Shown one piece after another: positions 1 to 7,156 of a DNA stretch of 28,143 nucleotides. This stretch comes from Akkermansiaceae bacterium (GTDB lineage: Bacteria; Verrucomicrobiota; Verrucomicrobiia; Verrucomicrobiales; Akkermansiaceae), in assembly GCA_023301545.1 (NCBI GenBank), contig JALZUI010000144.1, forward strand, positions 1 through 28,143. The letters run 5' to 3'. Numbering within the stretch: position 1 is the stretch's first letter; every line of letters starts with the position of its first letter. The notes below the pieces were generated by a model. It was given only the letters and a program-made list of their open reading frames with translations, was not told the DNA's origin and did no database searches. Made by a program: the position numbers and the translations under genes.

Positions 1-107
1 TCTCCATTCTCCCTTAAGGCGCGTTCGTCTAGTAAGTATGCAGGAGCCTCCCCCGCTAATGCCGCACGAAAGATCTCAACAGAAGGAGCTGGAGCAGCGT
101 CGGTCAT
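1..107 (-). CDS. 5' end of a probable PLP-dependent decarboxylase (NspC/LysA-like), truncated by window edge
   Basis: Only the first 35 codons are present; the reading frame starts with ATG at 107-105 and stays open to the left edge. Its ATG overlaps the stop of the isomerase gene upstream (ATGA), so the two are almost certainly co-translated. The visible peptide contains APAYLLDERALRENGE, which resembles the start of carboxynorspermidine decarboxylase (NspC) and related alanine-racemase-fold decarboxylases, where a 'tP.YvlDe..Lr.N' stretch opens the barrel domain. About 20 residues precede it. The reading of the peptide and the overlap are seen directly; the family is inferred from a very short piece. 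Other PLP enzymes of the same fold, such as diaminopimelate decarboxylase, are equally possible. Confidence 0.5.
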   Translation of the reverse strand, partial: MTDAAPAPSVEIFRAALAGEAPAYLLDERALRENG

Positions 108-1033
108 GAATCAGGAAAGGCTAGTTTCCACTGCGCTAGGGCGCTCTTAATATCCTCCGCCTTACGGCTCGGGGCTAACTCCCAAACCAAAGGCATCTCA
201 GGCTTAAAGTGAGGCATAAGTTCCTCATAGTTCATTTCCCCTTGGAATGGAACTCGGTGATCACGAATCGGCCATTGGACGTCGTGTAAATGCCCCCCAT
301 AGAGGTGCTCAGACATCGATGAAAGCCACTCGGAATGATCTAATAGCCCCAGATTGTGCTTGCGATGAACATGCCCAAAATCATGCCAATATTGCACATG
401 GGGACTGTCTTTGAAATGCTCCATCATCTGTTGCATTTCAGACTCAGTAGGCACTTGCTCGTAATGCGAGCGAGATTCTACTGCTAGCACGAGGCCGTAT
501 TCCCGCGCTTTGATCTCTAATTGCTCCAGATAATACATCGCGCGCAGCATATAGAACTTGGCTGTTTTCTCCCGTTTCTTGATGAATTTGTCACGATGCT
601 TAATAAACTTTCGATCATCGATACTGCCTCCGTCCTTAAGCATCTGTTCGAGTACCTTGCTCCACTTTTCCTTAGGCATTTTATGATTACGGCCCATATG
701 AAGCACGACATACTTTGCATCAAAGCGAACGGCCTCTTCCAAGGTCTTAAGGCTATTTTTAAAGGCCCTCGTACGTTCTAAATCCTTAAAGTGCGTAAAC
801 TCATAAGCGTCAGGAGCGTCCATCATGATCTCGGTCGGAGATGGGAAAAAATTATGTACTCCAGAGCAGGTAAACATCTTGTTCTCGTAGGCCCGCTCTA
901 GTCCCGGCATACGGGTAATGGTCATCCCGTGGCTCAGCTCTATATGATCGAAACCTAGCTCTAAGATTTCGGTAATAATATCTTCACCGTCTTCATGGCG
1001 GCTCGTGTTCCAACAGGTAGAAAAAGCAAGCAT
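104..1033 (-). CDS. Sugar phosphate isomerase/epimerase-like TIM-barrel protein
   Basis: A 309-residue protein with the look of the xylose isomerase/endonuclease IV TIM-barrel superfamily: it starts with a short beta strand (MLAFSTCWNTSRH), has a repeated strand-helix pattern, and carries likely metal-site residues in VVLHMGRN, LAVESRSH, YWHDFGHVH and GGHLHDVQ, ending with VWELAPSR. Enzymes of this superfamily isomerise or epimerise sugars or cleave DNA at abasic sites; the substrate here cannot be named. The gene lies 4 bases after rsmI and overlaps the following decarboxylase-like gene by 4 bases, so it is an internal member of the bamD-lptE-rsmI transcription unit. A basic, charged insertion near residues 120-160 (many Lys/Arg) is unusual for the family. 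I do not recognise it as EboE, which is longer and begins differently. Confidence 0.75.
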   Translation of the reverse strand: MLAFSTCWNTSRHEDGEDIITEILELGFDHIELSHGMTITRMPGLERAYENKMFTCSGVHNFFPSPTEIMMDAPDAYEFTHFKDLERTRAFKNSLKTLEEAVRFDAKYVVLHMGRNHKMPKEKWSKVLEQMLKDGGSIDDRKFIKHRDKFIKKREKTAKFYMLRAMYYLEQLEIKAREYGLVLAVESRSHYEQVPTESEMQQMMEHFKDSPHVQYWHDFGHVHRKHNLGLLDHSEWLSSMSEHLYGGHLHDVQWPIRDHRVPFQGEMNYEELMPHFKPEMPLVWELAPSRKAEDIKSALAQWKLAFPDS

Positions 1034-1037
1034 AGGA

Positions 1038-1763
1038 TTAGTGGTTATCTCCTAGTTTAGTCGGGATTTTGTATGAGTTTGGTGCGATGATTAAGACAAT
1101 CTCGCCCTTAGGTGGGTGCTGTGAAAAATACTCGTTCAGCTCAGCAGCGGTGCCTCGGTGGTACGTCTCAAACATTTTAGTCAATTCCCGTGCAACGCAC
1201 ACGGGGTGGTCTGGCGCAACTTCGCTCAAGAGGGATAACGCGGTCGGCAGGCGATGTGGAGATTCAAAGAAAAGCGAAGTGTGGTCCGCCTCAGTAGCCT
1301 TCAGCATGAGCGTCTGCTTCTTTCCTTTTTTCATAGGTAAAAACCCTCCAAACTGGAAGTGATGAGCAGGAAACCCTGACCCTACCAGCGCCGTCAAAAC
1401 CGCACTCGCTCCTGGAAGGACAGTGTAGTGAACCCCTTCCGTCAAACAAACCTGAATCAGGCGCTGACCAGGGTCAGAAATTGCAGGCATTCCAGCATCA
1501 CTCACAACAGCTAAGGTGAGCCCCTCAGACTGAACCTTATTGATCAACTCTGGGGTCTTGCGTTCCTCTGATTGGGCATTGAAGCTGACTAATGGTTTAG
1601 AAATTTCGAGATGGTTAAGCAGACGCTTAGTGTGCCGCGTGTCTTCACATGCGATCAGGTCACAGGAAGAGAGGATTTCCACTGCACGTTGCGTAATGTC
1701 ACCTAAGTTCCCGATGGGCGTAGGAACAAAGTAGATCTGAGGAGTTGGGCGTTCTTCAGGCAT
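1038..1763 (-). CDS. rsmI: 16S rRNA (cytidine1402-2'-O)-methyltransferase RsmI
   Basis: RsmI methylates the ribose of C1402 in 16S rRNA with S-adenosylmethionine, together with RsmH shaping the decoding centre. The 241-residue protein has the tetrapyrrole-methylase fold signatures typical of RsmI: YFVPTPIGNLGDIT near the N terminus, CEDTRHTKRLL, the VVSDAGMPAISDPG loop, LPGASAVLTAL and FFESPHRL. It is shorter than the E. coli protein (about 286 residues) and seems to lack the C-terminal helical extension. Its ATG shares one base with the lptE stop (TGATG), consistent with translational coupling in the bamD-lptE-rsmI unit. Recognition is firm. Confidence 0.95.
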   Translation of the reverse strand: MPEERPTPQIYFVPTPIGNLGDITQRAVEILSSCDLIACEDTRHTKRLLNHLEISKPLVSFNAQSEERKTPELINKVQSEGLTLAVVSDAGMPAISDPGQRLIQVCLTEGVHYTVLPGASAVLTALVGSGFPAHHFQFGGFLPMKKGKKQTLMLKATEADHTSLFFESPHRLPTALSLLSEVAPDHPVCVARELTKMFETYHRGTAAELNEYFSQHPPKGEIVLIIAPNSYKIPTKLGDNH

Positions 1764-2266
1764 CAGAAGGAGCTTGAGATATTGTAAATGATCTTGCGAG
1801 AAACACGGCTTAGCGCATCAGGAAAAGCATTATCGCGAGCGGTCGTCAAGCGGCTATCGCTGAGGAAAAAGCGCGTATCTTCAACCGACTCTCCACTCAT
1901 TACCGGCTCGCCCTCACGGAGAACGACCCACTTCACCTTCACTCTCATATCGAGCTCTTCAGGGCGAATCCCGTCTCTTACCGAAGCTCGAGTACGGTCA
2001 TAATTTACGCGCAAAATTGTGGTCTCCAAAACCGCATCAGAAAACCCCTTGGCTCCCACCTCATAAGTCGTATCTTGAATCAACGCATCTGTAAGGTGGT
2101 TGGCGAGATCAGCCTGTAGCCCCGGGTATTGCGTTTCATTACCAGGAATTTTAATATAGAGTCGTTTTACCCCTTGCATTTCATCAGGGCGCGGCGAACC
2201 AAGGTGGTAGCCACAGCTGCCCAGAAATAGAGCAAAAGCACTTAGAATAACGATTAGAGAACGCAT
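1763..2266 (-). CDS. lptE: LptE-like LPS-assembly lipoprotein
   Basis: A 167-residue lipoprotein: a hydrophobic signal peptide ends in the lipobox LGSC (Cys18) followed by GYHLG, the hallmark CGYxL start of LptE proteins. LptE plugs the LptD barrel in the outer membrane and helps place lipopolysaccharide in the outer leaflet. The mature part has the expected mix of a strand after the Cys (RLYIKIPGNET), a helix (LQADLANHLTDALIQD), and strands with RTRAS. It sits 12 bases after the BamD-like gene and overlaps rsmI by one base. BamD inserts LptD, so the pair is functionally coherent. Whether the cell makes true LPS cannot be told from this window. Confidence 0.85.
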   Translation of the reverse strand: MRSLIVILSAFALFLGSCGYHLGSPRPDEMQGVKRLYIKIPGNETQYPGLQADLANHLTDALIQDTTYEVGAKGFSDAVLETTILRVNYDRTRASVRDGIRPEELDMRVKVKWVVLREGEPVMSGESVEDTRFFLSDSRLTTARDNAFPDALSRVSRKIIYNISSSF

Positions 2267-2278
2267 AAGCTAATCGAC

Positions 2279-3205
2279 TTAGAGTACTTTCGCTCGTTCT
2301 TGCGCGAGTTTATGGTAATGTGAACCTTCTTGGGCTTTTTCTAAGACCTCTTCATAATAATATTTAGCTGAGGAGGTGTTTCCCTTCTTTTCATAAAACT
2401 CTGCGATTTCGTAAGTGCGTTGCACATCCAGCCCATCAACTTCAGAGAGAAGAGTTTGCGCCTCCTTGGCCTGTGTCGAATTCGGGTACTGCTGAATTAA
2501 ATCTTTCATCGTATCCTTAGCCTTCTTCAGATTGCTACTATTCTGATTCCCGTCTTTTGTAATTCCTGCCAATATTTTACCCGCTCTGAGGTTGGCTTCT
2601 GGGGCGAGCTTATGTTGTGGGTAGGTATCTACTAATTCGAAATAAGCTTCTGTGGATTCCCTCGCCTTTTCTTTGCCCTCACTATAAGTTCCCATTGCAA
2701 ACTGTGCACGGGCGGCTAAGTCGGAGGCGGGAGCATTATCACGGAGCTTTGTCAGAAGTGAGATCACCTCTGAATAATCAGGCTCAGATTTCAGCCCTAA
2801 AAATGAATCCTGCAAGCTCCCATTAGCCGCGCCAAAAGCGATCTCCGATTGGCGATCTAGAGCGGCTTGGTAATGCTCGCCATTACGGTAAGTAGTAATG
2901 TATGTTTGGTATGAATCAAATGCTTTACGTGGGTCACTGACATTCTCCCAACACTGCCCAGCTTTATAGACCGATTCGGGCGCGTCAACATGGGTAGGAT
3001 GCCGCTCAACTAACAGATCGTAGGCCTTCGCCGCTTTCTTATCCTTACCGTCTTCGAAGGCGCAATCTCCCTTGTGGCAGATTGAATCGGCTTTAGTGCG
3101 TGACTCGTCGAATTCGTCGCGGAGGTGAGCCCCAGTGTAATCTTTAGTACAAGAAAAAAGGGACAATGCCGTAAGGGCAATTAGGAGCGTATAACAATGT
3201 TTCAT
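2279..3205 (-). CDS. BamD-like outer-membrane assembly lipoprotein with TPR repeats
   Basis: A 308-residue lipoprotein with signal peptide and lipobox LFSC (Cys19). The mature protein is a chain of tetratricopeptide-like helical hairpins, e.g. AAKAYDLLVERHPTH, KAFDSYQTYITTYRNG, STEAYFELVDTYPQHKLAPEA and TMKDLIQQYPNSTQAKEAQ, ending in an EIAEFYEKKGNTSSAKYYYE unit. This is the BamD/YfiO pattern; BamD helps BamA fold beta-barrel proteins into the outer membrane. It is somewhat longer than E. coli BamD (about 245 residues). It is the first gene of the minus-strand unit leading into lptE and rsmI and is divergent from the aminotransferase at 3267. A related periplasmic TPR lipoprotein with another role is the main alternative. 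Confidence 0.8.
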   Translation of the reverse strand: MKHCYTLLIALTALSLFSCTKDYTGAHLRDEFDESRTKADSICHKGDCAFEDGKDKKAAKAYDLLVERHPTHVDAPESVYKAGQCWENVSDPRKAFDSYQTYITTYRNGEHYQAALDRQSEIAFGAANGSLQDSFLGLKSEPDYSEVISLLTKLRDNAPASDLAARAQFAMGTYSEGKEKARESTEAYFELVDTYPQHKLAPEANLRAGKILAGITKDGNQNSSNLKKAKDTMKDLIQQYPNSTQAKEAQTLLSEVDGLDVQRTYEIAEFYEKKGNTSSAKYYYEEVLEKAQEGSHYHKLAQERAKVL

Positions 3206-3266
3206 GATCCAGTGAATTTTTAAGCAAATAGTTTGCCTATCTACATCTCTTTGTAATGATAAGGCT

Positions 3267-4085
3267 ATGAAGGCAAGACAATATTGGAGTTGGGTAGATG
3301 GAGACTATAGCGAGGACTCAGCTATTAGCGCTTCGTCCGGAGCCTTCCTCCACGGTTATGGAGCGTTCGAGACAATCTATTCTGTCTCTAAAGAGGTGCA
3401 TTATCTTCCCGAGCACTACGCCCGACTCAGTGAAGCAGCTCAGTATTATCGCCTTCCTTTAGAGTACTCCCTTGCTCAAATCGATGAAGTCGTCAGCGAG
3501 CTTCTCGACCGTAACTCCCTGGAGCAAGCGCGAATCCGCCTCACGCTCACGGCAGCGCACACTGATTACTCCGCACCTCAAATCCCTAGCCATCTGACCA
3601 TCACCGCCTCTCCTTATGAGCGCTCTGAGCAATCCGTCTCTCTGGTCACCGCTCCTGCAAGCCAGTTCGACTGCCCCCTTTCTACCCGTAAATCCACTAG
3701 TTACGCCAGCTACCTCGTAGCTAAACAATACGCACAAACAAAGGGCGTTGATGACACTCTATTACTCGACCACACGGGCAACTTGATTGAAAGCTCCAGC
3801 AGTAACATCTTTCTCGCCCGAAATGGCATTTGGCAAACCCCAGACCTGACATCCGCAGGGCTCGCAGGCATCCAACGAGATAAGGTTCTCTTAGCCTTAG
3901 ACGAGCTAACGATTCCCTACTCGATCGAGCCTCTTCAAGACTACCGTGCAGACTTCGCTTTCATTTGTAATAGCTTAATTGGACTCCAATTCGTTACGCG
4001 AATTAACGATTATCACTTTCCCCGCGACTCTGCTTCCTGCTCCGCTCAAGTTCAGGCTATACGGCGCCACTTAGACTATCAGTAA
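3267..4085 (+). CDS. Class IV aminotransferase, probable aminodeoxychorismate lyase (PabC-like)
   Basis: A 272-residue fold-type IV PLP enzyme. Visible landmarks are the early GAFLHGYGAFETI segment, the probable PLP lysine K142 in STRKSTSYASYLVAKQYA, and E175 in GNLIESSSSNIFL, which precedes the phosphate-binding region; AGIQRDKVL follows. The family comprises aminodeoxychorismate lyase (folate p-aminobenzoate synthesis), branched-chain aminotransferase and D-amino-acid aminotransferase; short length and the ESSSSNIF motif fit PabC best, but the substrate is not proven. It is followed after 26 bases by hemW in the same direction and is divergent from the bamD-like gene, with only 61 bases between them for both promoters. 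Confidence 0.8.
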   Translation: MKARQYWSWVDGDYSEDSAISASSGAFLHGYGAFETIYSVSKEVHYLPEHYARLSEAAQYYRLPLEYSLAQIDEVVSELLDRNSLEQARIRLTLTAAHTDYSAPQIPSHLTITASPYERSEQSVSLVTAPASQFDCPLSTRKSTSYASYLVAKQYAQTKGVDDTLLLDHTGNLIESSSSNIFLARNGIWQTPDLTSAGLAGIQRDKVLLALDELTIPYSIEPLQDYRADFAFICNSLIGLQFVTRINDYHFPRDSASCSAQVQAIRRHLDYQ

Positions 4086-4111
4086 AAACCTAGTGTAGCC
4101 CCCTGCCCCTC

Positions 4112-5200
4112 ATGCACCTATATCTTCATATCCCCTTTTGCCACGAGATTTGCCCCTACTGCTCGTTCTATAAGCATAAGCCTGGGAAAACCGCTCAAGG
4201 AGAATTTATAAACGCCTTACTGACGGAGCTAGACTGGCAACTACAGCAGCACCCACAGCTCCAGATCTCAACCATTTACCTCGGCGGTGGCACCCCCAGC
4301 CTTCTTTCTTCTACACACCTCAGCACCCTCCTCAAAGGTCTCAATGCCCGCATCCCCTTTAGCCAATGCACGGAGATTACTATGGAGGCCAACCCCTCCA
4401 CCTTCAAGCTCCCTAAAGCTCAGCTTATGACACAGCTAGGCGTCACCCGCGTCTCGCTAGGAGTCCAATCCTTTGATCCCCAGCAACTCACCGTATTAGG
4501 GCGAGATCATAGCGCCGAAGGAGCGATCGAATCCTATCACATCCTCCGTGAAGCTCAGCTCCCCAGCGTCAACCTCGACCTCATGTTCTCTACCCCAGGG
4601 CAGACTACCGAATCGTGGCGTAAAACACTCCAACAGGCTCTCGACCTCCGACCCGACCACCTCTCTTGTTACAATCTCACTTATGAGGAGGATACCGCCT
4701 ACTTTAAAAAGTTCCTTTCGGGAGACTACACCGACCTGCCCGAGACGAACGAAGAACTCTATTACCTCGCCGAAAACACCCTAACCGGCGCAGGCTATGA
4801 GCACTACGAAACCTCTAACTATGCTCTTCCAGGATGCCAATCTGTGCATAATCAAGGGTACTGGAGCGGAAACGATTACCTTGGAATCGGCCCTTCCGCC
4901 GTGGGTTGTATCAATCAACGCCGTTACCAAAACCTAGCCGATACCGCAGGTTACATTCAGCGAATCCAAAGTTTGGGACACGCCCTCGATACGCACGAAG
5001 AGCTCGATGCCGAAGCATGGCGCTTGGAAAGGCTGGCCTTGGAACTCCGTACGCAGCGAGGATGCTCGACTGACTACCTAGGGGAAAGCGATCCGTCCGC
5101 ACTTATCGAACATGGATTGCTTACGGTCTCAGACCAGCGAATCAAAACCACCATCAAAGGAGCCTCTCTCGTTGACTCGATTGTAGAATACCTCGCTTAA
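4112..5200 (+). CDS. hemW: Radical SAM heme chaperone HemW
   Basis: The 362-residue protein opens with YLHIPFCHEICPYCSFYK, giving the CxxxCxxC iron-sulfur motif at C10, C14 and C17; the residue pattern CxF rather than CxC after the third cysteine is the feature that separates HemW from coproporphyrinogen dehydrogenase HemN. IYLGGGTPSLL, EANPSTF, RVSLGVQSF and HLSCYNLTYE are further family motifs. HemW binds heme and passes it to target proteins in the cytoplasm. The gene is 26 bases after the class IV aminotransferase and converges with the histidine phosphatase gene. A C-terminal HemN-type domain (LERLALELRTQRG) is present, so the gene appears complete. Confidence 0.93.
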   Translation: MHLYLHIPFCHEICPYCSFYKHKPGKTAQGEFINALLTELDWQLQQHPQLQISTIYLGGGTPSLLSSTHLSTLLKGLNARIPFSQCTEITMEANPSTFKLPKAQLMTQLGVTRVSLGVQSFDPQQLTVLGRDHSAEGAIESYHILREAQLPSVNLDLMFSTPGQTTESWRKTLQQALDLRPDHLSCYNLTYEEDTAYFKKFLSGDYTDLPETNEELYYLAENTLTGAGYEHYETSNYALPGCQSVHNQGYWSGNDYLGIGPSAVGCINQRRYQNLADTAGYIQRIQSLGHALDTHEELDAEAWRLERLALELRTQRGCSTDYLGESDPSALIEHGLLTVSDQRIKTTIKGASLVDSIVEYLA

Positions 5201-5269
5201 GCTGGTAACAAAAAAGCTGGCTGAAGACTCAACCCGCTGTCTTCTCTGAACGGTAAGTGAGCCTATCAC

Positions 5270-6061
5270 CTACTCACTAGGCGTGTATGGCTTGTCATTG
5301 TACATCATTAATTGATAAGAGCCGTCATCCTGCTGCTCAACCATCCAAACTCCAACATTACGGATTCCACGTCTAGCGTTCCCCGTTGGAGCCTCTTGAA
5401 GCAGTAATTTTAATAATGAAACCCCAGCGCTGTTATGTCCTGTCAGTAAAATAGATTTTTCGGAATTTCCGAAGCGCTTCTCGATTAAATCAATAACATG
5501 TAGCGTAACATGCTTTGTATGCGCGACATTCAGCCTATCAATACTCCCTCTAGGTGCACCTTTGTAGTTATTTTCAACTCCTTCGCGGAATATTAACACG
5601 CCTTTCTCGTCTTCTTCAATCTGCATGGCCTTCCCCTTATTCAGGATTTCCCCTTTCACCTCGGGCAGATCTTTATCGAGAATCTCGATCATTCCTGCAG
5701 CCTCAGCTAACTCAGGCCAAATTTCAGCTATTTTCTTCTTAGCATCTAAATAAGGTCGCACAGTATTACGAGCTCTCCATAGCGGGCTCGTCGCTACAAA
5801 GTCAAAATCGTAAGCGTTTAGCTTTTCTGTACCTAATTTCACCTCTTCAATCCCTTTTGGAGTGAATTCATCCGGATTCCCTACGTAAGGCGGCCATTCG
5901 GACTCAGGTACTCCTTTAGCTTCCCATTGCTTTTTAACATTATGTCCACCTTCAGCATGGCGGATGTAATAAATTTTTAGTCCTGCATTGGCTATACTGG
6001 AGCATAAAACAGAAAATACAGTAACGAGAATAAGGCGAGATTTGAGTAGCGTAGAGTTCAT
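5270..6061 (-). CDS. Secreted histidine phosphatase family protein
   Basis: A 263-residue protein with an N-terminal signal peptide (basic start, hydrophobic core to about residue 24, SIANA before the mature start), so it probably acts in the periplasm. The catalytic phosphohistidine motif is YYIRHAEGGHNV; the usual RHG is RHA here. The second catalytic histidine lies in ILLTGHNSAGVSLLKLL, and FVATSPLWRARNTV is the middle motif with its arginine. The family includes phosphoglycerate mutases and acid phosphatases; the substrate is unknown. The insert between RHAE and FTPKGIEEVKLG recalls the branch also found in plants and fungi. The gene stands alone, with a good promoter directly upstream and a purine-rich AGGAA ahead of the ATG. 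Confidence 0.85.
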   Translation of the reverse strand: MNSTLLKSRLILVTVFSVLCSSIANAGLKIYYIRHAEGGHNVKKQWEAKGVPESEWPPYVGNPDEFTPKGIEEVKLGTEKLNAYDFDFVATSPLWRARNTVRPYLDAKKKIAEIWPELAEAAGMIEILDKDLPEVKGEILNKGKAMQIEEDEKGVLIFREGVENNYKGAPRGSIDRLNVAHTKHVTLHVIDLIEKRFGNSEKSILLTGHNSAGVSLLKLLLQEAPTGNARRGIRNVGVWMVEQQDDGSYQLMMYNDKPYTPSE

Positions 6062-6085
6062 TTAAAAAGCTTTTCCTGCCATATG

Positions 6086-6113
6086 ATCATAGTTTTTCAC
6101 ACTACTCTGTCAA
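6086..6113 (-). promoter_or_regulatory. Sigma-70-type promoter of the histidine phosphatase gene
   Basis: On the minus strand a perfect -35 box TTGACA (6113-6108) is followed after 16 bases by TATGAT (6091-6086), five of six matches to TATAAT. The expected start of transcription is about 18-20 bases ahead of the ATG at 6061. This is the clearest promoter in the window. Confidence 0.7.
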
Positions 6114-6157
6114 GGAGCCTATGGTCATTAAAGCGACCGTATATATTCTATAAGTTT

Positions 6158-6319
6158 TCATGTGAGATGTTTTGGAAACACTAGTACACCTCGCTCATAA
6201 GAAGCCTTAATAACCGTTAAAATTTTAGAGGGGAATTGATCACTAAAAACTAGCCAAAGTAAAAATTCAGAAATCAAAAACAGACCCAAGGCGACTAAAA
6301 CAACGAATATTAAACTCAT
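6158..6319 (-). CDS. 53-residue single-pass membrane peptide, translationally coupled to the SRPBCC gene
   Basis: Starts with ATG at 6319-6317, which shares one base with the TAA stop of the SRPBCC gene (TAATG), so reinitiation by the same ribosome is likely. The peptide begins MSLIFVVLVALGLFLISEFL and stays hydrophobic to about residue 25 (LWLVF), then turns polar (SDQFPSKILTVIKASYERG) and ends VFPKHLT. That is one membrane helix with a short, mostly basic tail. I do not recognise a family. It lies between the SRPBCC gene and the phosphatase promoter, and is the last gene of the eboD-led unit. It could be a chance reading frame, but the overlap, the clean start and the clear helix argue for a real gene. 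Confidence 0.55.
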   Translation of the reverse strand: MSLIFVVLVALGLFLISEFLLWLVFSDQFPSKILTVIKASYERGVLVFPKHLT

Positions 6320-6792
6320 TATCTATTTAAGTATATGCTTGGGTTAGACTCCGCAACCTTGCGAATCAATTCATTCCTGATAACTAACAGCCTCTTCATA
6401 TACCGTTGTAGGAATAATGAATCCGCAATCCGCCCAGCTAAGCCAAATGGCGAGGTATAGTCGAACCGATCAACCATCAACGTCACACCCCCAACTTCTG
6501 AAAAATTGTGATCGTGATCAAATCTCGCAAACGCCCCGTTCTCCATAGAATCACGAAAATGGTAAGGGTATTCAAATTCCGTAATTTTGGTAGATAAACG
6601 CTGCCGCACTCCAAAATGCCGAGCTTCCCAGGTAACACTCTCACCCAAGCTGATTAAGCCACTAGTCCGACCCGCGACCGCCTTCTCATTTGTCTGAGCT
6701 GTCGATTCTTCGTGAAGATCAATACTACGAGCTAAGTCGAACGCCACACCTATGGGGCAATCGATTTGAGTTGTGAGATTGATTACAGGCAT
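6319..6792 (-). CDS. SRPBCC-superfamily (START-like) protein
   Basis: A 157-residue protein with the typical layout of the polyketide cyclase/dehydrase-like SRPBCC fold: an N-terminal strand VINLTTQIDCPIGVAFDLARS, a middle section GESVTWEARHFGVRQRLSTKI, then HDHNFSEVGGVTLMVDRFDY, and a long C-terminal helix (SLFLQRYMKRLLVIRNELIRK). These proteins bind hydrophobic ligands in a deep pocket; no ligand can be assigned. No signal peptide or membrane segment is seen. It follows the decayed gene at 6815-7142 and overlaps the 53-residue membrane peptide by one base, suggesting the two are made together. Confidence 0.8.
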   Translation of the reverse strand: MPVINLTTQIDCPIGVAFDLARSIDLHEESTAQTNEKAVAGRTSGLISLGESVTWEARHFGVRQRLSTKITEFEYPYHFRDSMENGAFARFDHDHNFSEVGGVTLMVDRFDYTSPFGLAGRIADSLFLQRYMKRLLVIRNELIRKVAESNPSIYLNR

Positions 6793-6814
6793 AGTCGTTA
6801 CTAAGTTTAATTAC

Positions 6815-7142
6815 TTAAAGTATTGTTGAGGCTCTCTTATTATCCCTAGCTGACACAAACCAAGCTATCGTCGCTGTCAAAAAACCGTACAGCCCCCCTA
6901 GTAAACAACCAAATAAAGCGCCTCAATCAATCCAACTGACCTCTAAGCCTGAAGCGATGTAGAAAAAGAAAAACATCGCTAGATAACCCAAGACAAAACC
7001 AATAGGTAAACTCAACTGCATGCGCCATATAGGGCTATCAATTTTTTGCCAAAAACATAGAAAAAACGGCAACACGCAGAGAAGTTAGCATTCCAGTGAT
7101 TAACCAGGTCATAAAACTCGAAACTTGTCTTTTACCTCTCAT
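6815..7142 (-). pseudogene. Decayed small membrane-protein gene (two frame breaks and one stop)
   Basis: Read on the minus strand, three frames join into one sensible membrane protein. It opens at ATG 7142 with MRGKRQVSSFMTWLITGML in frame one; near the A6 run at 7061-7066 the sense moves to a second frame (LPFFLCFWQKIDSPIWR, then LSLPIGFVLGYLAMFFFFYI); an in-frame TGA at 6925-6923 interrupts it after VSWID; beyond GALFGCLLGG the sense moves to a third frame near the C6 run at 6893-6898 (LYGFLTATIAWFVSARDNKR) and ends at TAA 6817-6815. About three hydrophobic segments result. The 14-base gap to eboD suggests it was part of that operon. Both frame breaks lie at six-base homopolymers, so an assembly error is an alternative for those, but not for the TGA. 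No family recognised. This fills the only stretch over 300 bases without an intact gene (6793-7156). Confidence 0.6.
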
Positions 7143-7156
7143 TTAAACAGTGGGGA

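Noticed and set aside
104..1033. EboE assignment for the TIM-barrel protein, to form an ebo set with eboD
   Set aside because: The length and N-terminal sequence do not fit EboE as I know it, and it is 6 kb away in a different operon.
5221..5246. Short inverted repeat GAAGAC/GTCTTC after hemW
   Set aside because: Only six pairs with a ten-base loop and no T-tract; not enough for a terminator call.
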